From: Acidimicrobiia bacterium
GTDB taxonomy: Bacteria > Actinomycetota > Acidimicrobiia > IMCC26256 > BP-133
Reading direction: 5' to 3'
Length of the DNA: 5,286 nucleotides
NCBI GenBank assembly: GCA_025934385.1
Contig: JAICYE010000202.1
Location: 1-5,286 of the forward strand
A program made the translations under genes and the position numbers. Under the pieces are notes generated by a model. It was given only the letters and a program-made list of their open reading frames with translations, was not told the DNA's origin and did not search any database. Position 1 is the first letter of the stretch; every line of letters starts with the position of its first letter. Positions 1-4,825 of the stretch are shown in pieces.

Positions 1-2501
1 ACCCGTCGAACGACACGGCCACCGTGACGGCCACCGTCGGGCCGGAGCCGGGGCCCCCCGTCCTCGGCCAGTCGGCCGACACCGACGCCGTCGGCACCAC
101 CGACGTCGTGACCGCCAGCAGCGATGCGGCGGCCGGCACGCTGGTGACCTTCGGGATCGACGGGCCGGCCGCGCCGCTGCCCGGCGGGCCCTGGACCGCC
201 TTCGCCGGCGACCCGACCGGCGACGGCTACTGGCTGGCGTCGGCCGCCGGCCAGATCGTGGCCCGGGGCACCGCTCCCGATCTCGGCGGCGCCGCCGGCC
301 CCCTCGCCGCGCCGGTCGTCGACCTGCGGGCGACCCCGACCGGCAACGGCTACTGGCTCGTGACCGCCGACGGGACGGTCATCGCCCGGGGCGACGCCAC
401 CGACGCCGGTTCCCTGACGGGCCCCCTGGCCCATCCGATCGTGGGGATGGCCGTGACCGGTAGCGGTGACGGGTACTGGCTGGCCGACTCGGCGGGCGGG
501 ATCCACCCCTTCGGCGATGCCTTCCGGCCGGCGGCCGCCGCCACCGTCCCGCCCGGAGGGATCGCCGACATCGAGGGCCGCCCGGCCGGCGACGGCTTCT
601 GGTTGCTCGGCGCCGACGGCAGTGTGCAGGGCTTCGGCGTGCCGACGTACGGCGGCGCGGCGCCCGTCTCCGCCTCGTTCGGCTCGGTGGCGGCGATCAC
701 GGCCAGCCCGACCGGGTCCGGCTACTGGATCGGATACAGCGACGGCAATCTCGCCGCCTTCGGTGACGCCCGGTGGCTACCGGCTACCAGCGGCCGGACG
801 TCGCTGGGCGCGGCGCCGATCGTGGCCGTCGACACCGCCTCGACGTCCGGGGTGTGGACGATGGCCGTCGACGGCTCCATTCTCGTGCACGGCGACGCGC
901 CGTTCCTCGGTCCGACGGCGGTGATCCCGGTCTCGGGGAACGGGGCGGCGCAGCTGGGTTACACCGCCACCCGCGCCGGCACGACGACCGTCACCGCCGC
1001 CGTGCCCGGTTCGGCGGCGCCGATCGACGCCGCGCCGTTGTCGACCACGTGGACGCCGGCCACCACGGGCTCGATCCGCCTGTCCCCCGGTGGGAGCAGC
1101 CTCGCGGCCGGCACCGTCCGGCGGGTGGGGGCGCTGGTGCTCGGCGCCGACGGCTTCCCCGTCGCCGACGGCACGACCGTCACCTTCACCGCCTCGGGCA
1201 CGGGCAGCGAGGCCCCGGTGGAGGCGACGGCCACCACCACCGCCGGGCGGGCCACCTTCGCCTTCACCTCGGGAGCCCAGGGCAGCACAACGCTGAAGGC
1301 CACGGCCGGATCGCTGAAGGCCACCGCCACGGTGCGCTGGGCGGCGCCGACGCGGCCCGTCCCGCCGTCGGCGCCGCAGTACCTCGACGCCAGCGTCGGC
1401 GACGGCGGCATCGTCGTGATGTGGGGGCCGCCCACCTCGGCTGGCAGCAGCCCGATCACCCGCTACACCATCACGGCCTCGCCCGGCGGGCACGCCGTCA
1501 CGGCCGAGGTGGGCGCCAACCTCGCCTGGGTCGACGGCTTGACCGACGGCGTCGCCTACGTCTTCACGGTCACCGCCTGGAACGACGCCGGTCCCGGCCC
1601 GGGGGCCGATGTCGGGCCGATGACGCCCGTCCACCCGGACGACTCCGTCTCTGGCGCCGCTGGCGGCGATGGCGGCGGTGCCGGCGGGGATGGCGGCGGT
1701 GCCGGCGACGTGAGCGGCGACGTGAGCGGCGGCAGTGCCAGGGGCGCAGGCCGGGGCGCCGGGTACTGGATGCTCGGCGCCGGCGGCGACGTGTACGCCT
1801 TCGGGGCGGCGGCCGACCTCGGCGGTGTCACGCTCCCGGCCGGCGTGGGCGCCGTGGACCTCGAACCGACCCCGTCGGCCAGCGGGTACTGGGTGCTCGA
1901 CTCCCGCGGCGTCGTGCACGCCTTCGGCGATGCCCACACCTTCGGCAATGTCGACCTCGGCCGCCTCGATCCCGGCGAGACGCCGGCCAGTCTGTCGGCC
2001 ACGCCGACGGGATCCGGCTACTGGATCTTCACCTCTCGGGGCCGGGTCCTCCCCTTCGGTGACGCCCGGGTCTTCGGCGACATGTCGAAGGTGGCCCTCA
2101 ACGGGCCGGTCCTCGACTCGATTCCCACACCGTCGGGCCTCGGCTATTACATGGTGGCGTCGGACGGCGGCATCTTCGCCTTCGGCGACGCCCACTTCGC
2201 CGGTTCGATGGGCCAGACGAAGCTCAACGCCCCGGTCCGGTCCCTCGTACCTGACAGCGACGGTTCGGGGTACTGGCTCGTGGCCTCCGACGGCGGCATC
2301 TTCGCCTTCGACGCCGGGTTCCACGGTTCGATGGGGGGGACCGGGCTCAACCAACCGATCACCGGCATGGTCCGCTATGGCGCCGGCTATCTCATGGCCG
2401 CCAGCGACGGAGGCGTCTTCGACTTCTCCGATCTTCCCTTCGCCGGTTCGCTGGGCGGCGGGCCTCCCGCCCGGCCGGTGGTGGCCGTGGCCGCCGCCTG
2501 A
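1..2501 (+). CDS. Large repeat protein: two GYW-repeat (propeller-like) blocks flanking Ig-like and FN3 domains; 5' end outside window
   Basis: The frame opens at base 3 with no stop before it and reads PSNDTATVTATV, which looks like the end of a DUF11-type Ig-like domain. The GTG at 24 is therefore probably internal. Residues are counted from that GTG. Block 1 (about 67-305) has six repeats whose Gly codons lie at 225, 348, 471, 594, 720 and 849. A bacterial Ig-like domain resembling Big_1 (about 349-440) follows, then a fibronectin type III domain (about 447-538), then a Gly/Asp-rich linker (about 545-577). Block 2 (about 579-825) has six repeats with Gly codons at 1761, 1884, 2016, 2142, 2268 and 2385. 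The repeat core is GYWLVASDGGIFAFGDA, about 41 residues long, with a period suggesting beta-propeller blades. The protein stops right after the last repeat, with no LPxTG motif or C-terminal membrane helix. The role is unknown. Family habit suggests a secreted or cell-surface protein for binding or adhesion; the export signal would lie upstream. Confidence 0.9.
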   Translation, partial: PSNDTATVTATVGPEPGPPVLGQSADTDAVGTTDVVTASSDAAAGTLVTFGIDGPAAPLPGGPWTAFAGDPTGDGYWLASAAGQIVARGTAPDLGGAAGPLAAPVVDLRATPTGNGYWLVTADGTVIARGDATDAGSLTGPLAHPIVGMAVTGSGDGYWLADSAGGIHPFGDAFRPAAAATVPPGGIADIEGRPAGDGFWLLGADGSVQGFGVPTYGGAAPVSASFGSVAAITASPTGSGYWIGYSDGNLAAFGDARWLPATSGRTSLGAAPIVAVDTASTSGVWTMAVDGSILVHGDAPFLGPTAVIPVSGNGAAQLGYTATRAGTTTVTAAVPGSAAPIDAAPLSTTWTPATTGSIRLSPGGSSLAAGTVRRVGALVLGADGFPVADGTTVTFTASGTGSEAPVEATATTTAGRATFAFTSGAQGSTTLKATAGSLKATATVRWAAPTRPVPPSAPQYLDASVGDGGIVVMWGPPTSAGSSPITRYTITASPGGHAVTAEVGANLAWVDGLTDGVAYVFTVTAWNDAGPGPGADVGPMTPVHPDDSVSGAAGGDGGGAGGDGGGAGDVSGDVSGGSARGAGRGAGYWMLGAGGDVYAFGAAADLGGVTLPAGVGAVDLEPTPSASGYWVLDSRGVVHAFGDAHTFGNVDLGRLDPGETPASLSATPTGSGYWIFTSRGRVLPFGDARVFGDMSKVALNGPVLDSIPTPSGLGYYMVASDGGIFAFGDAHFAGSMGQTKLNAPVRSLVPDSDGSGYWLVASDGGIFAFDAGFHGSMGGTGLNQPITGMVRYGAGYLMAASDGGVFDFSDLPFAGSLGGGPPARPVVAVAAA
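225..975 (+). repeat. Protein repeat block 1: six ~41-residue GYW repeats
   Basis: The Gly of each G-[YFV]-W motif recurs at 225, 348, 471, 594, 720 and 849, a period of 123, 123, 123, 126 and 129 bases. Each unit reads roughly G-x-GYWL-xx-(S/A)-DG-x-(I/V)-xxFGDA followed by a Gly/Pro-rich turn and a hydrophobic strand. A half unit with TFG precedes the first GYW and could close a propeller. This block is more degenerate than block 2: the FAFGDA motif varies (VARGTA, IARGDA, HPFGDA, AAFGDA) and the sixth unit has GVW. The propeller fold is inferred from periodicity, not shown. Confidence 0.8.
1668..1730 (+). repeat. In-frame tandem repeats encoding the Gly/Asp-rich linker
   Basis: Two 21-base units (1668-1688 and 1689-1709) encode DGGGAGG and DGGGAGD and differ only at the last two bases. 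They run directly into two identical 12-base units, GACGTGAGCGGC (1707-1718 and 1719-1730), encoding DVSG twice. Unit lengths are multiples of three, so copy-number change would keep the frame. The segment joins the FN3 domain to repeat block 2 and is probably a flexible, slippage-prone spacer. Confidence 0.75.
1761..2498 (+). repeat. Protein repeat block 2: six GYW repeats, two nearly identical
   Basis: G-Y-[WYL] motifs begin at 1761, 1884, 2016, 2142, 2268 and 2385. Units 4 and 5 share the residues VASDGGIFAF and GSMG. They also share an identical 21-base stretch (2163-2183 and 2289-2309) and an identical 12-base stretch (2201-2212 and 2324-2335), so they look recently duplicated or gene-converted. 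Unit 5 is one codon shorter, with FDAGF in place of FGDAHF. The last unit (ASDGGVFDFSD) runs to the stop codon. Confidence 0.82.
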
Positions 2502-2503
2502 CC

Positions 2504-2521
2504 GGCCGGCCGAGGCCGGCC
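2504..2521. terminator. GC-rich hairpin between convergent genes, possible bidirectional terminator
   Basis: GGCCGGC (2504-2510) pairs with GCCGGCC (2515-2521) around a CGAG loop, filling nearly all of the 20 bases between the stop codons of the repeat protein and the ferritin. No T tract follows on either strand, so it is not a classical intrinsic terminator. U-tract-less hairpins between convergent genes are common in GC-rich actinobacteria. The position is suggestive; the function is inferred. Confidence 0.5.
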
Positions 2522-2965
2522 CTACTTGATCGTGTAGTCCCGCAGCAGCTTGTTCATCTCCAGGAGGTGCATCTCCTCGGCGCCGATCTGGGTCCGGGCG
2601 TACTCCTCCAGGTAGACCGACTGGTCCCCCACCGCCTCCAGCAGCCTGCGGTACAGCCGGAGGGCGGTGCGCTCGTGGGCGATCGACTCCCGGAGGATCT
2701 CGTCGATGTCATGCTCGTGGCTCTCCTCGATGGGGGCGATCCCCTGCTCGGGGTGGCCGCCCAGTCCGGTGAGGATCTCACCCGCCTGCTGGGCGTGGAG
2801 CAGCGACTCGCTGGCCTGGGCCTTCATGAACGTCACCAGCGGCAGGCGGTTCGGCCCGGTGATCACCAGCGAGTAGTGGGTGTAGCGCACCACGCCGGAC
2901 AGCTCCGCCTTCAAGATCTCGTTGAGGACGGCGACGGTGCGCGGCACGTCGATCAGTTCATCCAT
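2522..2965 (-). CDS. Bacterioferritin-like (ferritin-superfamily) diiron protein
   Basis: A four-helix-bundle ferritin-like protein expected to oxidise Fe(II) and store iron in the cytoplasm. I prefer ATG at 2965 (147 residues) because GAAGGGG lies about 9 bases upstream. A GTG at 2983 gives 153 residues but has no clear ribosome binding site. In 153-residue numbering, aligned by eye to E. coli Bfr: E27 matches E18, Y34 matches Y25, H63 matches H54, E104 matches E94, and E136-x-x-H139 matches E127/H130. The helix B ligand is shifted: E. coli has E-x-x-H, while here the residue three before H63 is Ser60 and the Glu is at 59. The heme-ligating Met52 position is Leu61, so heme binding by the classical route is unlikely. 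The gene is convergent with the repeat protein and divergent from an Fe-S protein, with which it shares a palindromic control region. A Dps-like or other ferritin-like enzyme role is less likely. Confidence 0.92.
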   Translation of the reverse strand: MDELIDVPRTVAVLNEILKAELSGVVRYTHYSLVITGPNRLPLVTFMKAQASESLLHAQQAGEILTGLGGHPEQGIAPIEESHEHDIDEILRESIAHERTALRLYRRLLEAVGDQSVYLEEYARTQIGAEEMHLLEMNKLLRDYTIK

Positions 2966-2971
2966 GCGGTT

Positions 2972-2978
2972 GAGCCCC
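2972..2978 (-). promoter_or_regulatory. Ribosome binding site of the ferritin gene
   Basis: Read on the - strand, GAAGGGG lies about 8-9 bases before the ATG at 2965, a usual distance. It falls inside codons 2-3 of the longer GTG-started reading, which argues for the ATG as the real start. Position by eye, good to a base or two. Confidence 0.5.
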
Positions 2979-2996
2979 TTCACAAACCCGAAAGAA

Positions 2997-3010
2997 CCGA
3001 TTTAAATCGG
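2997..3010. promoter_or_regulatory. 14-bp perfect palindrome CCGATTTAAATCGG upstream of ferritin
   Basis: CCGATTTAAATCGG is its own reverse complement and lies 31 bases upstream of the ferritin ATG, where a core promoter or operator would sit. It is strikingly AT-rich for this genome. It adjoins the smaller palindrome GGAATTCC (3009-3016) and shares bases 3003-3010 with the left arm of the larger inverted repeat. It is probably a binding site for a dimeric regulator; which one is not known. Confidence 0.55.
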
Positions 3011-3067
3011 AATTCCTTTTCGACTGTGTTGCCAGTAGTCCGCGGCAGGAAAAGGAATTTCGATTTA
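3003..3067. promoter_or_regulatory. Mirrored 19-bp motif in the divergent promoter region
   Basis: The left arm (3003-3021) is the reverse complement of the right arm (3049-3067) except at one position. Read outward, both arms give GAAAAGGAATTYCGATTTA, with C toward ferritin and T toward the Fe-S gene. The 27-base centre (3022-3048) is GC-richer and has a small GACT/AGTC dyad. The arms end 37 bases before the ferritin ATG and 29 bases before the ATG at 3097. This symmetry suggests two copies of one promoter or operator element serving both genes. No convincing -35/-10 pair could be fixed. A + strand transcript could also fold into a 19-bp stem (one G-U pair), but no T tract follows, so a terminator is unlikely. 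Confidence 0.6.
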
Positions 3068-3096
3068 GGCTATCCGAAGGCGCCGGACGGGCGCCG

Positions 3097-3417
3097 ATGG
3101 GGCGGGGCGCCGATCGCAACGGGGTGACGGTGGGGACGGTCTACGTCTGCCGCAAGTGCAAGCACTCGAAAAGCCTGCAGAAGGCCATCGAGCGCGGCAG
3201 TGGCGCGACGGTGAAGCTGGTCGGCTGCCAGGACGTCTGCCACCAGCCGGTGGCCGGCACCCGCGTGGACGACCGCCTCGAGTGGTTCGGCGGGCTCGAC
3301 AAGCCGAAGCGGGAGGCCGCCCTCGTGGAGCTGCTCAACGACGAACGGCCCCGGCGGATCCCCAAGGCGCTGCAGAAGGCCCGGGCGGCCAAGCGGGCCG
3401 GCAAGGACCCGCGCTGA
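3097..3417 (+). CDS. Small four-cysteine (probably [2Fe-2S]) thioredoxin-like ferredoxin protein
   Basis: A 106-residue cytoplasmic protein with VYVCRKC (Cys18, Cys21) and GCQDVCHQPVAG (Cys44, Cys48). The CxxxC loop followed by a Pro/Gly turn resembles thioredoxin-like [2Fe-2S] ferredoxins. The N-terminal CxxC resembles the DUF1636 metal-binding family, to which it may belong. WFGGLDKPKREAALVELL (63-80) looks like the closing strand and helix. The last ~23 residues are strongly basic, unusual for an electron carrier and perhaps used to dock to an acidic partner. The start is uncertain. The ATG at 3097 follows a GGCGCC hairpin (3079-3084/3090-3095). The GTGs at 3124 or 3130 would give 97 or 95 residues, place the conserved strand near the N-terminus, and lose no recognisable motif. 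It is divergent from ferritin and overlaps the downstream oxidoreductase by 4 bases, so it probably carries electrons for one or both. Confidence 0.82.
   Translation: MGRGADRNGVTVGTVYVCRKCKHSKSLQKAIERGSGATVKLVGCQDVCHQPVAGTRVDDRLEWFGGLDKPKREAALVELLNDERPRRIPKALQKARAAKRAGKDPR
3403..3407 (+). promoter_or_regulatory. Ribosome binding site AAGGA deciding a CTG start
   Basis: AAGGA lies within the last codons of the Fe-S gene and six bases before CTG at 3414. Around the expected N-terminus of the oxidoreductase there is no in-frame ATG, GTG or TTG, and this site supports initiation at CTG with translational coupling. Confidence 0.5.
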
Positions 3418-4259
3418 CCGTCACGATCGGCCTGCTGGGCTTCTTCACCGCCGACTCCGCCCCGGTGCCGGACGTCGCCCGCCTGGCCGAGGAGCGGGGC
3501 GTGGAGTCGCTGTGGGCGCCGGAGCACACCCATGTCCCGGTGGTGTCCTCGAGCCCCACGCCCACCGGGTTCCCCCTCCCCGACTACTACAAGCAGCTCT
3601 TCGACCCGTTCCTGGTGCTGACGGCGGCGGCGGCGGTCACCACCCGCATCAGGCTGGGGACGGGCATCGCCCTGGTGGCCAACCACGACCCGATCACGCT
3701 GGCCAAGCAGATCGCCACCCTCGACCGCCTCTCCGACGGCCGGTTCCTGCTCGGGGTCGGCGCCGGCTGGAACAAGGAGGAGATCGAGAACCACGGCGTC
3801 GAGTTCGACACCCGCTGGCGGCGGGCCGTCGAGCACGTCGAGGCCATGCGGGCCATCTGGACGCAGGACGAGGCCAGCTTCGCCGGCCGCTGGGTGCGCT
3901 TCGACCGGATCTGGTCGTGGCCCAAACCGGTGCAGAAGCCCCACCCGCCGGTCCTGTTCGCCACGCTGGGGCCCTCGCCGCTGGTCATCCGCCACGCCGA
4001 CGGCTGGCTGCCGCTGTCGGCCAAGGACCCGGCCGAGCTGCCGGAGCGGATCGCCGGGCTGCGGGCCCGGGCGGCCGAGGCCGGCCGGGACCCCGCCGGC
4101 CTGGAGATCACGGTCTTCAGCCTGGAGCGGACGGCGCCGGAGCGGGTGGCGGAGTACGCCGCCATGGGCGCCGACCGGGTCGTCCTCCGGGCCCGCATCC
4201 GAACGCTTTCGGAGTTCTCGGCCCAGCTCGACGGCTACGGGGAGCTGCTGGCGGGTTAG
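3414..4259 (+). CDS. F420-dependent LLM-class oxidoreductase (TIGR03619/Rv2161c-like)
   Basis: A luciferase-like TIM-barrel flavin/deazaflavin enzyme that would use coenzyme F420 for hydride transfer; the substrate is unknown. With CTG as codon 1 (281 residues) the features are TIGLLGFFT (first strand, 4-12), ESLWAPEHTHVP (31-42), RIRLGTGIALVANHDP (78-93), LAKQIATLDRLSDGRF (96-111), LGVGAGWNKEEIENHGV (113-129), WSWPKPVQKPHPPVL (167-181) and HADGWLP (194-200). These match the TIGR03619 subfamily closely and the length is normal. The frame stays open to 3156, but that part is a shadow of the Fe-S gene, and starting at the first GTG (3465) would delete strand 1. CTG at 3414 overlaps the previous stop as CTGA. 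AAGGA sits six bases upstream, so expression is probably coupled to the Fe-S protein. No promoter of its own is visible. Confidence 0.93.
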   Translation: MTVTIGLLGFFTADSAPVPDVARLAEERGVESLWAPEHTHVPVVSSSPTPTGFPLPDYYKQLFDPFLVLTAAAAVTTRIRLGTGIALVANHDPITLAKQIATLDRLSDGRFLLGVGAGWNKEEIENHGVEFDTRWRRAVEHVEAMRAIWTQDEASFAGRWVRFDRIWSWPKPVQKPHPPVLFATLGPSPLVIRHADGWLPLSAKDPAELPERIAGLRARAAEAGRDPAGLEITVFSLERTAPERVAEYAAMGADRVVLRARIRTLSEFSAQLDGYGELLAG

Positions 4260-4489
4260 CCACCGGCGACCGCAGGTGTCTTGCCCCACCGGCCCGACCA
4301 CCCGGAGGGTGCGACCGGTTGCGGTGGGCGGGGTATCCACGGCCGTCGATGCCGGCGGGGCGCAACCGGTCGCGGTACACGGTGGGCCGGCGGCCGGCTC
4401 GGCGGGCATTCGGCGCGGAAATGCGGAGATCCGGCGGACGTTTGCGCCGTTCCGCAGGGACCGGCCGGCCGCCTGCCGTAGAGAAGGGC
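4260..4489. other. Non-coding interval after the oxidoreductase
   Basis: In this 230-base interval no frame gives recognisable protein on either strand. It contains a 13-bp perfect inverted repeat (annotated separately) and a 7-bp dyad, CCCACCG (4285-4291) with CGGTGGG (4322-4328), which may help end transcription from the oxidoreductase operon. There is no T tract. No tRNA-like cloverleaf or riboswitch was recognised. Confidence 0.5.
4311..4373. repeat. 13-bp perfect inverted repeat with near-palindromic arms
   Basis: GCGACCGGTTGCG (4311-4323) is the exact reverse complement of CGCAACCGGTCGC (4361-4373). Each arm is itself nearly palindromic around ACCGGT, so the two arm centres are about 50 bases apart, close to five helical turns. 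It could be a long-loop hairpin or a pair of sites for a dimeric DNA-binding protein. Function unassigned. Confidence 0.5.
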
Positions 4490-4594
4490 ATGAAGCGCGT
4501 GCCGGACGTCGTCAAGGAGCTCCTCACCCTCGTGGTGGTGCTGGCCGCCTTCCTCGTCGCCTTCTCGCTCGCCTTCCCGGCATCGCACGGCTGA
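4490..4594 (+). CDS. Possible 34-residue single-pass membrane peptide
   Basis: ATG at 4490 opens a 34-codon frame with almost all G/C third positions. It starts MKRVPDVVKELLTLVVVLAA and continues as one hydrophobic helix (about residues 11-29), ending PASHG. Purines (AGAAGGG, 4482-4488) stand close before the ATG, at a tighter spacing than usual. A basic N-terminus followed by a hydrophobic segment suits a small inner-membrane protein, or the N-terminal anchor of a longer protein that has been lost. The stop TGA is in the same frame as the NTF2-like remnant that follows. I do not recognise a family. It may be an ORF of no function. Confidence 0.3.
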   Translation: MKRVPDVVKELLTLVVVLAAFLVAFSLAFPASHG

Positions 4595-4825
4595 GGCCGA
4601 CGGCACGTCTTCTCCCGGACGCCGGAGCTGCGCCGCCGCCACCGGCGGGGGTTCTTCACCGACGGCACCACGCTGATGTGGGAGTACCCCCGGGAGACGC
4701 CCGACGGCGAGCAGATGGACTTCGTCGAGGTGATGGAGCTGGAGGACGGGCGCATCCGCCGCCACCGGGTCTACTGGGGCTGGCGGGGCGTCTCGGTCAT
4801 GGAGACGAACCAGTATCACCGCTGA
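4595..4825 (+). pseudogene. 5'-truncated NTF2/SnoaL-like protein remnant
   Basis: After the TGA at 4592-4594 the frame reads about 76 codons of convincing protein to TGA at 4823-4825, with nearly all G/C third positions. HVFSRTPELRRRHRRGFF leads into GTTLMWEYPRE, QMDFVEVMELEDGRI and HRVYWGW. That is the second half of an NTF2-like cone fold: the last long beta strands, with an 'xxxVMELEDGRIxxHRVYW' signature common in SnoaL-like proteins. A full protein would be about 120-140 residues. The N-terminal helices and first strands are absent here and are not found in other frames upstream. The only ATG soon after the break (4676) would remove still more of the fold. It is probably a decayed or deletion-truncated gene; an unusual start or a sequencing/assembly fault is the alternative. 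Confidence 0.6.

Noticed and set aside
24..26. GTG at 24 as the true start of the repeat protein
   Set aside because: The frame is open to the window edge and the upstream codons (PSNDTATV) continue a recognisable Ig-like domain end. No signal peptide follows the GTG.
1668..1730. Short direct repeats as a CRISPR array
   Set aside because: The units are contiguous and in frame with no spacers; they are coding tandem repeats.
777..2354. Long open frame of 525 codons on the - strand inside the repeat protein
   Set aside because: It is antisense to a clearly coding frame with recognised domains. Its translation is Arg/Gly/Ala-rich low complexity with no family features, as expected of shadow frames in GC-rich DNA.
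3029..3034. TTGCCA as a -35 box for the Fe-S gene
   Set aside because: It fits TTGACA at five of six bases, but no acceptable -10 hexamer lies 16-18 bases downstream.
3004..3066. The long inverted repeat as an intrinsic terminator
   Set aside because: It lies between divergent gene starts, where no transcript needs to end, and no T tract follows either arm.
3156..3413. 86-residue N-terminal extension of the F420 oxidoreductase from ATG 3156
   Set aside because: This stretch is a shadow of the Fe-S gene in another frame: Arg/Gly/Pro-rich, without motifs, and absent from the enzyme family.
4256..4819. Open frame of 187 codons on the - strand opposite the NTF2-like remnant
   Set aside because: Antisense of a better coding frame; the protein is His/Pro/Arg-rich without family features.
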